From Sphingomonas yunnanensis (GTDB lineage: Bacteria > Pseudomonadota > Alphaproteobacteria > Sphingomonadales > Sphingomonadaceae), in assembly GCF_019898765.1 (NCBI RefSeq), contig NZ_JAIOKB010000002.1, forward strand, positions 682,001 to 746,000: 64,000 nucleotides of DNA, in the 5' to 3' direction. This document shows, in pieces, positions 1 to 8,521 of this stretch. Under the pieces are notes generated by a model that saw only the letters and a list, made by a program, of their open reading frames with translations, searched no databases and had not been told where the DNA came from. Each line of letters begins with the position of its first letter. Positions within the stretch are counted from its first letter, which is position 1. A program made the position numbers and the translations under genes.

Positions 1-320
1 ATCAGCCGGTCGACGGTGGGTCGCACGCGCAGCCCGCCCGCCCCCGTGTCGATCAGCAGCGCGCGATCGCGGCCGAACAGCAGGTAGAGGAAGGGCGCCT
101 CGAAATTGGTCCGCACCGACTGGCGGATGACGAACGTGTCCGGATCGATCCGCTGCACCTGAGTCTCGGGCTCGTCGGCGGTGCCGTCGATCCAAGGAGC
201 GAAGCGCGGGAACGGCGCCGGCGCCGCGCCGAGCAGGATGGAGGCGACGAGCACGCGAGCGAGTGGGCGCGGCCGGATCAACACCCGGCGCCCGATGCGA
301 TACAGGAAGGAGCGGCACAT
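1..320 (-). CDS. MBL-fold metallohydrolase, N-terminal part (runs off the window)
   Basis: The frame starts with ATG at 318-320 on the minus strand and is open to the window edge (106 codons visible). The first 40 residues are basic then hydrophobic (IGRRVLIRPRPLARVLVASI), like a signal peptide or anchor. Next come a segment ending VQRIDPDTFVIRQS and the strand YLLFGRDRALLIDTGAGG. This pattern, a hydrophobic strand running into LLIDTG, is how metallo-beta-lactamase-fold proteins begin. The metal-binding HxHxDH motif would lie beyond the edge, so activity and substrate cannot be judged. It is the last leftward gene before a short gap and UrcA. Fold confidence is moderate to good; function is unknown. 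Confidence 0.7.
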   Translation of the reverse strand, partial: MCRSFLYRIGRRVLIRPRPLARVLVASILLGAAPAPFPRFAPWIDGTADEPETQVQRIDPDTFVIRQSVRTNFEAPFLYLLFGRDRALLIDTGAGGLRVRPTVDRL

Positions 321-413
321 GAGCCGGAGCGTGCCCCGCCGGGTCACCCGTCACCATACGCCGTTTGACGAGGCGGTGCGGGCGACCGGCCGGCGATCGC
401 CCGCGTCCGCCGC

Positions 414-743
414 TCAGCGCATCGCGAGCTGGGTCGAGGTGCCGCTGTCACGCGCCGCGGTCGCTGCGGCAACTCGGCTGCGCATGTCGCTGAGCACGTC
501 GGCGCGGCACTCACGCGCCTGCGCGGCGAGCGCGAGATGGACGCTGCTCATCCCCTGCCCGCAGACGGTGTCGGCGACCCGGTCCATGCGGATGGCGAGA
601 CGCTGCTGCCCCTCGACGCTGGTGAGATCGATGCCGCGCAGGTTCAACACGCTGCTCTCGGCCGAGAGCGGGTCGGCGCCGGGCGCGGCGAGCGCGGGCG
701 TGGCCATCAGGATTGCGGCACATGCGGCCAGACCGATCTTCAT
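414..743 (-). CDS. UrcA family protein, secreted
   Basis: A small exported protein of 109 residues. I chose the ATG at 741-743 because it begins a clean signal peptide (MKIGLAACAAILMATPALA) and has a purine-rich GGAG-type site upstream; a longer reading from 821 adds only low-complexity arginine-rich sequence. The mature part has the UrcA pattern: a short strand (LRGIDLTSVEGQQRLAIR), then VCG and a second cysteine in ECRAD, probably a disulfide pair. UrcA proteins are abundant in sphingomonads and have no settled function. The gene stands alone, 93 bp downstream of the MBL-fold gene start, in the same direction. Confidence 0.75.
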   Translation of the reverse strand: MKIGLAACAAILMATPALAAPGADPLSAESSVLNLRGIDLTSVEGQQRLAIRMDRVADTVCGQGMSSVHLALAAQARECRADVLSDMRSRVAAATAARDSGTSTQLAMR

Positions 744-857
744 CCTAAATCTCCTGCATCGCTGCCCATCGCTCTCCGGCGATCGGGTCGCAGCCATGTA
801 GGATCGCGCCCGCGCGGGCACAAGCGCGGGGCGGGAGACGTAGCGTCCCGCGCAGGG

Positions 858-1238
858 TCAGCGCGCGCGGACGATCAGCGACGCGAGTTCCATGCGCGCG
901 CCGAGCGCGCCCGGTGGCACCGGCACCGCCAAGTTGCGTTCCGCCCCGCCGGCGCGATCGACCAGCGTGACCGGCACCGCATAGCCGCGGGTGAGCCGCC
1001 AGCTCCGCGCCTCGGCGAGCGGTACCGTCGCCTGCCACGAACGCTCGCCGGTGACGGGCAGGTCGTGGCCGTCCACCCGCACCGCGACCGCCACCCCGGC
1101 GCGTTGTCCGGAGAGACGTAGACAGGTCTCGGCGCCGCAATGGACCAGCCGCGCACTGGCCCGGCGCTCGGCCGCCGCTGGCACCGCGGTCGAGAGGATC
1201 GCGCAGGCGGTGACCGCGAGAGGGACGTTAAGGGCCAT
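858..1238 (-). CDS. Hypothetical secreted beta-rich protein
   Basis: A 126-residue protein starting with a probable signal peptide (MALNVPLAVTACAILSTAVPAAAE). The mature part is made of short alternating hydrophobic stretches typical of an Ig-like or beta-sandwich fold. Two cysteines in LVHCGAETCLRL sit close together and could form a disulfide. I do not recognise a named family. It shares orientation with the UrcA gene 114 bp downstream and could be co-transcribed with it. Its start lies next to the control region of the divergent TonB receptor gene. Confidence 0.6.
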   Translation of the reverse strand: MALNVPLAVTACAILSTAVPAAAERRASARLVHCGAETCLRLSGQRAGVAVAVRVDGHDLPVTGERSWQATVPLAEARSWRLTRGYAVPVTLVDRAGGAERNLAVPVPPGALGARMELASLIVRAR

Positions 1239-1282
1239 GCGACCGGCATAGACCCGCGCGCGACGCGGCCGACATGCGCCAA

Positions 1283-1322
1283 TTGACGTAGACGCGAGGG
1301 CGGACGCCGCCGCTTACGTCAA
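1283..1322. promoter_or_regulatory. Inverted repeat upstream of the TonB receptor gene
   Basis: TTGACGTA at 1283-1290 and its exact reverse complement TACGTCAA at 1315-1322 are separated by 24 bases, so the half-site centres are 32 bp apart, about three helical turns. It lies in the 213-bp gap between two divergent genes and 130 bp before the receptor start. This geometry suits a dimeric or tetrameric regulator, but no protein is identified. The repeat is seen directly; the operator role is inference. Confidence 0.35.
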
Positions 1323-1451
1323 ACACCCCATATCGATTTGCCGCCGCTGCCAACACTCTCGCACCGCAGCGATCGGCCCCGCGCGAGGCGCCGGCGCGGA
1401 CCGTACAGTCGCGGAGGGGCGACGCGTTCAACGTACCGATTGGGGGCTTTG

Positions 1452-3896
1452 ATGGCAGGACGTTTCTCCCGCGCAGGGTGGCTGTGCGCGACCGCGCTGA
1501 TGGGCGTGGCCGGTGGACCGGCGCTGGCGCAGGAGGCCGCGACGGGCGCGGCACCGGCCGCCGCCGCGCCCGACGACACCGCGGCAGCGGTCGAGGGGAA
1601 CGAGATCGTCGTCACCGGCAGCCGGCGGCGCACCACGCTGCAGGACGCGCCGATCAACATCAGCGCGGTCTCGGCCGAGACGATCGCGTCGCAGCGGCTC
1701 GATGACATCCGCTCGCTCGCCTCGTTCACGCCCGGCGTCACCGTCGCAGACACCGGCCCGGGCTCGACCGGCGGGATCATCCTGCGCGGCATCTCGTCGG
1801 GCGACACCAGCGTCGGCGGCGCCGACAGCGGCAATGCAGTGGGGGTCTATCTCGGCGAAGTGCCGCTCTACCTCGACTTCAAGCTGATCGACATCAACCG
1901 GGTCGAGGTGCTGCAGGGGCCGCAGGGCACACTCTACGGGCTCGGCACGCTGGCCGGCGCGGTGCGCTACCTGCCCAATCGCCCCGAGACCGATCGCTTC
2001 AGCCTCAACGTCCATGGCCGCGGCTATGCGCAATCCTATTCCGACGATTTCGGCGCGGTCGGCGACGTCGCGCTCAACGTGCCGATCGTGCGCGACCACA
2101 TCGCCTTCCGCACCGCGACGGGTTATTATTCGAACGCCGGCTTCATCGACTACAATTATCTGCTGCAGCAGCCCGGCGTCTCCGACCCGCAGCCCGGCCG
2201 CGCCACGGAGACGTCGACCGGCTCGCTCAACACGGGCAATTACGGCAGCAACTTCAAGCGCAAGAAGGATGTGAACTATGAGCACACCTTCACCACGCGC
2301 AATCAACTGCTGCTGGAGTACAACCCCGACATCAAGGCCTATCTCACCTACGCGCACCAGAACACCAAGACCGGCGGGCGCCAGGCTAATGCCGCCGGCG
2401 TGCTCGACACCGGTCGCTACGAGGGACCGTGGCGCTACCTTGAGCCGGTCGAGCGCGACGCCGACCTGTTCGCGGCGGAGTTCGACATCAATCTCGGCGG
2501 GATCGCGCAGCTCGTCAGCACGACGGCCTATACCAAGCAGCACATCACCTCGGTAGACGACAATACCGACCTGCTGCTCGATCTAGACTACGGCTACGAG
2601 GCCTTCCCGCAATTCTCCTCCTATGCCGACAACGAGCAGCATTATAAGCAGTTCAACCAGGAGGTCCGGCTCGTCTCGACGCACGGCGGCCCGTTCAACT
2701 GGGTGATCGGCGGCTTCTATAACCGGCTCAAGTTCGACAGCAACCGCCAGGAGTACACGCCCGGTTTCGCCGAATATTTCGACATCCCGCGGCCGGACAA
2801 CCTGGAATATATCTCGCAGGTCAACAGCAAGACGGTGGAGAAAGCGGCTTATGGCGAGGGCACGCTCCACCTCACCCAGGCGTGGCAGGTGACCGGGGGG
2901 CTGCGCTATTTCAAGTATGACGCCGAGGTCAGCGGCGGGTCCGACCTGCCGCTGCTGAGCGGCGGGCTGGCCCGCATGCCCTACCCCTCGTTCACGATCG
3001 ACCCGAGCCGGATCCGCACCGGTGACACTGCCAAGGACGGCCTCGTCTGGAAGGCGAACACCTCCTACAAGTTCGGCGAGGGGCTGCTCGCCTATTTCAC
3101 TTACTCGACCGGCTATCGCGTCGGCGGCGTCAACCGCGTCGTCCCCTGTATCCAGCCGCTGCCCGCCGGGCAGAACCTGTGCGCCTTGCCCAACGAGCTG
3201 GTCTACGGCCCCGACCGCACCCGCAACAAGGAGATCGGCCTGCGCGCCAGCCTGTTCGACAAGCGCCTCCAGCTGACCGTCGACGGCTATGAGATCAACT
3301 GGAGCGGAGTCCAGGTGCCGAGCCAGACCGTCAACGGCGCGATCGGCATCACCGTCAACGGCGCCGACGCGGTGTCGCGCGGCTTCGACGTGCAGGCCAC
3401 GCTGCGCCCGCTGCCCGCGCTGACCGTGATCGGCACCTATTCCTATGTCGACGCGCACCTCACCCAGGACGTCACAGGGCTCGTGGTCAGCCAGGGCGTC
3501 CGCTACGACGCCTTCGAGGGGGATCGCCTGCCGGGCTCGGCCAAGAACTCGGGCAGCGCGCAGGTCATCTACAGCCACGCGCTCGACCAGGATCGCAAGA
3601 TCGAGGCGATCTGGGCGACGGTCTACCGCGGCGAGATCTACTCGCGCGTCGGGCTGCGCGGCAACGGCGAGGCGATCCCGGGCTATGTCACCCACAGCGC
3701 CTCGCTCAACTATGTCAGCAAGCAGTTCGAGATCGGCCTCTTCGCCGACAACCTCACCAACAAATATGCCGTGACCGCGATCAGCAACGACATATCGTCG
3801 TTCAACCAGGTCCGCACCGACGTGGTGGAGCGCTACTACGCGCGCGGCGTGCTGACCCCGCGTCGCGTCGGGATCGACTTCCGCTTCCATTATTGA
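1452..3896 (+). CDS. TonB-dependent outer membrane receptor
   Basis: An 814-residue outer membrane transporter energised by TonB-ExbBD. The ATG at 1452 is chosen because it opens a signal peptide ending ALAQ; the upstream in-frame sequence is arginine-rich and unlike a signal. After an Ala/Pro-rich linker comes the TonB-box-like segment EIVVTGSRRR, then the plug domain (about residues 50-170, with LRSLASFTPGV and RVEVLQGPQGTLYG). A 22-strand barrel follows and ends in aromatic FRFHY, the usual C-terminal signal. The plug and barrel resemble the large sphingomonad family of receptors for plant or aromatic compounds rather than classic siderophore receptors, but the substrate cannot be read. 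A ferredoxin and its reductase follow 74 bp downstream, suggesting uptake linked to an oxygenase reaction. Confidence 0.93.
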   Translation: MAGRFSRAGWLCATALMGVAGGPALAQEAATGAAPAAAAPDDTAAAVEGNEIVVTGSRRRTTLQDAPINISAVSAETIASQRLDDIRSLASFTPGVTVADTGPGSTGGIILRGISSGDTSVGGADSGNAVGVYLGEVPLYLDFKLIDINRVEVLQGPQGTLYGLGTLAGAVRYLPNRPETDRFSLNVHGRGYAQSYSDDFGAVGDVALNVPIVRDHIAFRTATGYYSNAGFIDYNYLLQQPGVSDPQPGRATETSTGSLNTGNYGSNFKRKKDVNYEHTFTTRNQLLLEYNPDIKAYLTYAHQNTKTGGRQANAAGVLDTGRYEGPWRYLEPVERDADLFAAEFDINLGGIAQLVSTTAYTKQHITSVDDNTDLLLDLDYGYEAFPQFSSYADNEQHYKQFNQEVRLVSTHGGPFNWVIGGFYNRLKFDSNRQEYTPGFAEYFDIPRPDNLEYISQVNSKTVEKAAYGEGTLHLTQAWQVTGGLRYFKYDAEVSGGSDLPLLSGGLARMPYPSFTIDPSRIRTGDTAKDGLVWKANTSYKFGEGLLAYFTYSTGYRVGGVNRVVPCIQPLPAGQNLCALPNELVYGPDRTRNKEIGLRASLFDKRLQLTVDGYEINWSGVQVPSQTVNGAIGITVNGADAVSRGFDVQATLRPLPALTVIGTYSYVDAHLTQDVTGLVVSQGVRYDAFEGDRLPGSAKNSGSAQVIYSHALDQDRKIEAIWATVYRGEIYSRVGLRGNGEAIPGYVTHSASLNYVSKQFEIGLFADNLTNKYAVTAISNDISSFNQVRTDVVERYYARGVLTPRRVGIDFRFHY

Positions 3897-3970
3897 TCGC
3901 CGCGCGGCGCTCTCCCCCGGCGGCCGATCGCGGCCGCCGGGCAGATCTCTACTTCCAGCAGGAACTACCC

Positions 3971-4288
3971 ATGGCCTCTCTGATCGTGACCACCCGCGAC
4001 GGCGCGACGCGCCCGCTCCCCGCCGACGCCGGCCTGTCGGTGATGGAGGTGATCCGCGACAACGGCATCGACGAGCTGCTGGCCGCATGCGGCGGCTCGC
4101 TTTCCTGCGCGACCTGTCACGTCATCGTCGATCCCGCGCAGGCGCTCACCCTGCCCCCTCCGAGCGAGGCCGAGCGCGAGCTGCTCGACGGGCTCGACCA
4201 GGTCGCGCCGACGTCGCGGCTGGGCTGCCAGATCGCGTTCGACGAGCGACTCGACGGCCTGCACGTGACGATCGCCCCCGAGTCGTGA
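3971..4288 (+). CDS. [2Fe-2S] ferredoxin, adrenodoxin/putidaredoxin type
   Basis: A 105-residue electron carrier for a monooxygenase or similar enzyme. Start ATG at 3971 follows a GGA-type ribosome site. The four cluster ligands are Cys40, Cys46, Cys49 and Cys86 (C-x5-C-x2-C-x36-C), as in adrenodoxin and putidaredoxin and unlike plant-type ferredoxins. Acidic patches around residues 66-75 are where reductase and P450 partners dock in this family. The reductase gene begins 10 bp downstream, so the two are almost certainly one transcript. The terminal acceptor, often a cytochrome P450, is not in the window. Confidence 0.92.
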   Translation: MASLIVTTRDGATRPLPADAGLSVMEVIRDNGIDELLAACGGSLSCATCHVIVDPAQALTLPPPSEAERELLDGLDQVAPTSRLGCQIAFDERLDGLHVTIAPES

Positions 4289-4298
4289 GCGCGCGACG

Positions 4299-5570
4299 GT
4301 GAGCGGGTCGGCAGTGAGCGACTATGACGTCGTGATCGTGGGCGCGGGCCAGGCCGGCGCCCAGGCCGCGATCGCGCTGCGGCAGCTCCGCTACCGGGGC
4401 ACGATCGCGCTGATCGGGGACGAGCTCGAGCTGCCCTACGAGCGCCCGCCGCTGACCAAGGCGTATCTCGCCGGCGAGAAGAGCTTCGATCGCCTGCTGA
4501 TCCGGCCGTCGGCCTTCTGGCAGGAGAAGGCCGTCGATCTCAGGCCGGGCTGCCGGATCGTCGCAGTCGATCCCGGGGCCCGCCAGGTCACCGCGGCGGA
4601 CGGCACCACCATCGGCTACCGCCACCTCGTCTGGGCGACCGGCGGCGCGGCGCGCCGGCTCGACTGCCCGGGCGCCGCGCTCGCGCGGGTGCACTCGCTG
4701 CGCTCGCGCGCCGACGTCGATCGCCTGGCGCAGGAGCTTCCCGCGGCGCGGCAGGTGGTCGTGATCGGGGGCGGTTACATCGGCCTCGAGGCCGCGGCGG
4801 TCCTGGTCGGCGCCGGCAAGCAGGTGACGCTGATCGAGGCGCAGCAGCAGGTCCTGGCGCGCATGTCGGGGACGATGCTGGCGCGCTTCCTCGAGGCGGA
4901 GCACCGCTCGCATGGGGTCGCGTTGCGGCTCGGCACCGAAGTACGCTGCATCGAGGGCCGCGACGGCGCCGCCTGCGGCGTGCGGCTCGGCACGGGCGAG
5001 CTCCTGCCGGCGGACGTGGTGATCGTCGGCGTCGGGATCGTTCCCGCGGTGGCACCGCTCCTCGCCGCGGGCGCGCATGGTGGCACCGGCGTGGAGGTCG
5101 ACGCTGTGTGCCGGACCAGCCTTCCCGACGTCTATGCCATCGGCGACTGCGCGACGCACGCTAACGCCTTCGCCGAGGGCGCACGCATCCGGCTGGAGTC
5201 GGTGCAGAACGCCAATGATATGGCGGGCACGGTCGCGCGCGCGATCGTCGGCGTCGCGCACCCTTATTATGCGGTGCCGTGGTTCTGGTCGAACCAATAT
5301 GACCTGCGGCTGCAGACGGTCGGCCTCGCCGCGGGACACGATCTCGCGGTGCTGCGGGGGACGACCGCCGCGCGCTCCTTCTCGGTGATCTACCTTCGCC
5401 AGGGCCGGGTGATCGCGCTCGACTGCGTCAACGCGACGAAGGACTATGTGCAGGGGCGCAAGCTCGTCGAGTCCGGCATCGAGGTGCGATCCGACCTGCT
5501 CGCCGACACGAGCGTCCCCCTCAGCCAGGCGCTGCAGAGCGACGGCATCCTCCCGACCCGCGCCGCCTGA
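4299..5570 (+). CDS. FAD-dependent NAD(P)H-ferredoxin reductase
   Basis: A 423-residue flavoprotein of the putidaredoxin/rhodocoxin reductase family that passes electrons from NADH to the ferredoxin encoded just upstream. It has an N-terminal FAD-binding motif (DVVIVGAGQAGAQAA), a central NAD-binding motif (VVVIGGGYIGLEAA, about residues 150-165) and the second FAD motif VYAIGDCATH (about 280). A C-terminal reductase lobe follows, with the WFWSNQYD signature typical of this family. Start is a GTG at 4299; another GTG at 4314 is possible and would remove five residues. Two-gene unit with the ferredoxin. No nearby gene is an oxygenase, so the physiological partner is unknown. Confidence 0.92.
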   Translation: MSGSAVSDYDVVIVGAGQAGAQAAIALRQLRYRGTIALIGDELELPYERPPLTKAYLAGEKSFDRLLIRPSAFWQEKAVDLRPGCRIVAVDPGARQVTAADGTTIGYRHLVWATGGAARRLDCPGAALARVHSLRSRADVDRLAQELPAARQVVVIGGGYIGLEAAAVLVGAGKQVTLIEAQQQVLARMSGTMLARFLEAEHRSHGVALRLGTEVRCIEGRDGAACGVRLGTGELLPADVVIVGVGIVPAVAPLLAAGAHGGTGVEVDAVCRTSLPDVYAIGDCATHANAFAEGARIRLESVQNANDMAGTVARAIVGVAHPYYAVPWFWSNQYDLRLQTVGLAAGHDLAVLRGTTAARSFSVIYLRQGRVIALDCVNATKDYVQGRKLVESGIEVRSDLLADTSVPLSQALQSDGILPTRAA

Positions 5571-5907
5571 GTCTGGGGCGTGCGCCTGGCGGTCCTGGCG
5601 CCGCTCTCCTGCGGGCATGGGAACGGCGACCGCGGAAGGCGCGACCACCCTGAGCCGAGTCAAATGAAGGCGCCGCAGCAGGCTCCGCGCCGCACCATGG
5701 CGCGACTTGGGACGTTTTCCTCTTCTGATCGTTGAAGATAACCGCGGTCACTCGTGGAACGCTCGATAAGGCTTTCCCCGCGTGGTAGCGTAGCGCATTC
5801 ATTCTGAGATTGCGATGAAGTCAATGTGTTATCTCCTTGATCGTGCGGGAGAAATCGGAAGCATTTCCGGTCCTCGCGGCCGCTCACCCGTTTTAGGCGC
5901 GTGAGCC
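5571..5907. other. 337-bp non-coding gap before the HWE kinase
   Basis: No convincing gene. The first 120 bp are G+C-rich; from about 5700 the sequence turns markedly richer in A and T (for example around 5716-5750 and 5800-5835), as expected of a promoter region for the downstream kinase. A 75-codon minus-strand reading frame at 5660-5887 has no recognisable domain and an unusual composition; I do not call it. No terminator hairpin with a T-tract was found after the reductase gene. Confidence 0.5.
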
Positions 5908-7497
5908 ATGGGCGAGCGTGATGTCGGCGCGGCGCATGCCGGCGCGATCCAGCTCGGCGCTGCGGGCTCCGCCGCGCGCGGCTGGCGGGTCAACGAGGCG
6001 CGGCGCCGCGCCACGATCGACTCGCTCAATCTCGCCTCGCTGCGCCGCTCCGCCGCGCTGCGCCAGATCACCGACTTCGCCGCGCAATTGTGCGGCGCGC
6101 CGGTGGCGTTGATCACGCTGATCGAGGAGGCTGACCAGAGCTTTCTCGCCTCGACCGGGACCGATCTGGAGGGCACCAGGCGCTCCGAATCCTTCTGCGC
6201 GCACACGATGTGGGAGGAGGACGTCACCGTCTTCCCCGACCTGACCGCCGACGAGCGCTTCCTCGGCAACCCGCTGCTGCGCGAACCCGGCTTCCGCTTC
6301 TACGCCGGCGCGCCGTTGGTGGCCGACGACGGCGTCCCGCTCGGCGCGCTGTGCGTGCTCGACATGACGCCGCGCCCCGAGGGTCTCACCGCGCTTCAGC
6401 GCGACGGGCTGCGCGTGCTCGCCAGCAACGTGATGGCGCGGCTGCGCGGCTCGCGCGACGACGCGGCGTGGCGCGAGGCCGCGGGCGAGGCGCGCCGCGC
6501 CGCCGCCGAGAGCGAGACGCGATTCCGCACGCTGGCGGACACGATGCCGCAGATGGTATGGTCGACGCTGCCCGACGGCTACCACGATTATTATAACGCG
6601 CGCTGGTACGAATTCACCGGCATGCCCGAGGGCTCGACCGACGGCGAGGAGTGGAACGGCGTCTTCCATCCCGACGATCAGGCGCGTGCCTGGGCGGTGT
6701 GGCGCCGCTCGCTCGAGACCGGCGAGGCCTATCAGATCGAGTATCGCCTTCGCCACGTCGACGGCACCTATCGCTGGGTACTCGGCCGCGCGCTGCCGAT
6801 CCGCGACCGCCGCGGAGCGATCACGCGCTGGTTCGGCACCTGCACCGACATCCACGAGCAGAAGCTCGCCTTGGAGGAGCGCGAGGTGGTCAGCCAGGAG
6901 CTGAGCCACCGCATCAAGAACATCTTCTCGGTGATCTCGGGGCTGATCCACTTCGCCGCGCGCGCGAACCCGGAACTGGCGACCGTCGCGAACGACCTGC
7001 GCCACCGCATCATCGCGCTGGGCCGGGCGCACGATTTCGTCCGCCCGCACAGCAACGAGTCCCGTCCGCATCTCGCGCAGGACAGTCTGCATGGGCTGCT
7101 TGCCGAACTGTTCGCGCCTTATCAGCGGCTCGACGGCGATCGCGTCGTGATCGGGGGTGACGACGTCGCGGTGGACGATCGCGCCGCCACCCCGCTAGCG
7201 CTACTGTTCCACGAGCTCGCCACCAATGCGAGCAAGTACGGCGCCCTGTCGGTCGCGCGCGGTCGCGTCGACTTGGCGGTGACGCGCGGCGCCGAGACGG
7301 TGCGGCTTGACTGGCGCGAGCGCGGCGGTCCGGCACTCGACGCGCCGCCGCCTATCGACGGTTTCGGGAGCCAGCTGATCGAACTGAGCGCGGTCCGCCA
7401 GCTCGGCGGCACGGTGACGCGTACTTGGCACCCGGACGGGTTGGAATTAGCCGTCACGGTACCGTTGCCGGCGTTCAGCCGCGCCGCGGCCACCTGA
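5908..7497 (+). CDS. GAF-PAS-HWE sensor histidine kinase
   Basis: A soluble 529-residue sensor kinase without membrane segments, so it probably senses a cytoplasmic cue. An N-terminal GAF domain (about residues 45-185, with AGAPLVADDGVPLGALCVLD) is followed by a PAS domain of the PAS_3 type (about 200-320, ending GTCTDIHEQK). The HWE kinase core has phospho-acceptor His334 in ELSHRIKNIFSVISGL, the ATPase N-box HELATNASKYGAL and the DWRE segment that helps name the HWE family. GAF plus PAS in HWE kinases is often a bacteriophytochrome-like or light/redox arrangement, but no chromophore cysteine is evident. The 3' end overlaps the convergent response-regulator gene by 23 bp, making that protein the obvious partner candidate. 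Confidence 0.93.
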   Translation: MGERDVGAAHAGAIQLGAAGSAARGWRVNEARRRATIDSLNLASLRRSAALRQITDFAAQLCGAPVALITLIEEADQSFLASTGTDLEGTRRSESFCAHTMWEEDVTVFPDLTADERFLGNPLLREPGFRFYAGAPLVADDGVPLGALCVLDMTPRPEGLTALQRDGLRVLASNVMARLRGSRDDAAWREAAGEARRAAAESETRFRTLADTMPQMVWSTLPDGYHDYYNARWYEFTGMPEGSTDGEEWNGVFHPDDQARAWAVWRRSLETGEAYQIEYRLRHVDGTYRWVLGRALPIRDRRGAITRWFGTCTDIHEQKLALEEREVVSQELSHRIKNIFSVISGLIHFAARANPELATVANDLRHRIIALGRAHDFVRPHSNESRPHLAQDSLHGLLAELFAPYQRLDGDRVVIGGDDVAVDDRAATPLALLFHELATNASKYGALSVARGRVDLAVTRGAETVRLDWRERGGPALDAPPPIDGFGSQLIELSAVRQLGGTVTRTWHPDGLELAVTVPLPAFSRAAAT

Positions 7498-7876
7498 CGA
7501 ACTCGGTCGGCGTCGGCGCGTCGGCCGGCGCCAGCTCGGTCGCGGTCAGCGCCGCGCTGAGGATCGCCTCTTCGTTGAAGGGCTTGCGGATATAACCGAG
7601 CGCACTGCCGGGGTCGGTGATCTGGCCGGGGTTGGCGGTGACGAACACCACCTTGACGCCATGCTCGCGCGCGATCCGCTCGGCGATGACCGGGCCGGTC
7701 GCCCCGTCGCGCAGGTTGACGTCGACGAAGGCGAACTGACAGCCCGGCGCAGCGCGATAGGCGCTCTCGGCGTCCGCCGCGATCGCCGCGACCACGAATC
7801 CCGCTTCCTCGAGAATCCGCTCGAGGTCGAGCGCGACGAAGATCTCGTCCTCCACGATGAGCGCGGTCTTGGGCAT
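7475..7876 (-). CDS. Single-domain response regulator
   Basis: A 133-residue CheY-like receiver with no output domain. Acidic pair Glu9/Asp10, phospho-acceptor Asp52 (FVDVNLRDG), switch Thr80 and conserved Lys98 (IRKPF) are all in place. Stand-alone receivers of this type commonly work with HWE kinases as phosphate sinks or by protein contact. It converges on the HWE kinase gene with a 23-bp overlap of the 3' ends. It is also the next leftward gene after metW, 45 bp away, so read-through from the met operon is possible. A GGGTTAACCC palindrome lies at 7909-7918, just upstream of its start. Confidence 0.9.
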   Translation of the reverse strand: MPKTALIVEDEIFVALDLERILEEAGFVVAAIAADAESAYRAAPGCQFAFVDVNLRDGATGPVIAERIAREHGVKVVFVTANPGQITDPGSALGYIRKPFNEEAILSAALTATELAPADAPTPTEFVRWPRRG

Positions 7877-7921
7877 GACGTCGCTTCACTGGCTCCACTG
7901 ATTGGCACGGGTTAACCCCGA

Positions 7922-8521
7922 TCAGTCGGCAGGGTTCCGCCGCAGCAGGAAAACGGCATGCTCGGCCAGGAAGTTTGCCGCCGCGCCGCCGGTGCGTTTG
8001 TCACCCGAGAGGAACCAGGCGTCCTCGGTCGCCACGCCGCGCTCGGCGAGGTGCGCGCGAAAGTCGTCGACGGTGAGATGGTGGATGTTGGGGGTGTCGT
8101 ACCAGCGCTCGGGCAGCAGCCGCGTCACCGGCATCCGCCCGCCCCACAGCAGCGACAGCCGTACCCGCCAGTGCGCGAAGTTGGGAAAACTGACGAAGGC
8201 GTGGCGCCCGATCCGCAGCATTTCGTCGAGCACGCGGTCGGGCGCGCGCGCGGTCTGGAGCGTCTGGCTCAAGATCGCGTAATCGAAGCTCTGGTCAGGA
8301 TAGCCCGCGAGGTCGGTGTCGGCGTCGCCCTGGATCACCGACAGCCCGCGCGACACCGCCGCGGCGACGTTGCGCGGGTCGAGCTCGAGCCCGCGCGCGT
8401 CGACCCCCTTGGTATCGCGCAGCGCCTTCATCAGCTCGCCGTCGCCGCAGCCGACGTCGAGCACCCGCGCGCCGGGCGGCACGTGCGCGGCGATGATCGC
8501 GAGATCGGGGCGCAGGCTCAC
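7922..8521 (-). CDS. metW: MetW, methionine biosynthesis methyltransferase-like protein
   Basis: A 199-residue class I SAM-methyltransferase-fold protein. Motif I is [15 protein letters not shown] (about residues 20-34). The family features [16 protein letters not shown] at the start and [21 protein letters not shown] in the middle are diagnostic of MetW. It overlaps metX by the ATGA 8518-8521, so the two are translationally coupled. In several proteobacteria MetW binds MetX and is needed for its activity; a role as such a partner fits this arrangement. The catalytic reaction of MetW itself is not settled. Confidence 0.93.
   Translation of the reverse strand: MSLRPDLAIIAAHVPPGARVLDVGCGDGELMKALRDTKGVDARGLELDPRNVAAAVSRGLSVIQGDADTDLAGYPDQSFDYAILSQTLQTARAPDRVLDEMLRIGRHAFVSFPNFAHWRVRLSLLWGGRMPVTRLLPERWYDTPNIHHLTVDDFRAHLAERGVATEDAWFLSGDKRTGGAAANFLAEHAVFLLRRNPAD

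Noticed and set aside
1239..1451. Cobalamin riboswitch ahead of the TonB receptor
   Set aside because: The gap is barely long enough and no B12-box-like GCCACTG core is present.
5660..5887. 75-codon minus-strand frame in the gap before the HWE kinase
   Set aside because: No signal, domain or convincing ribosome site, and its third positions do not show the G/C bias of real genes here.
5571..5907. EcfG-type stress promoter (GGAAC-N16/17-CGTT) before the kinase
   Set aside because: GGAAC occurs but without CGTT at the right spacing.
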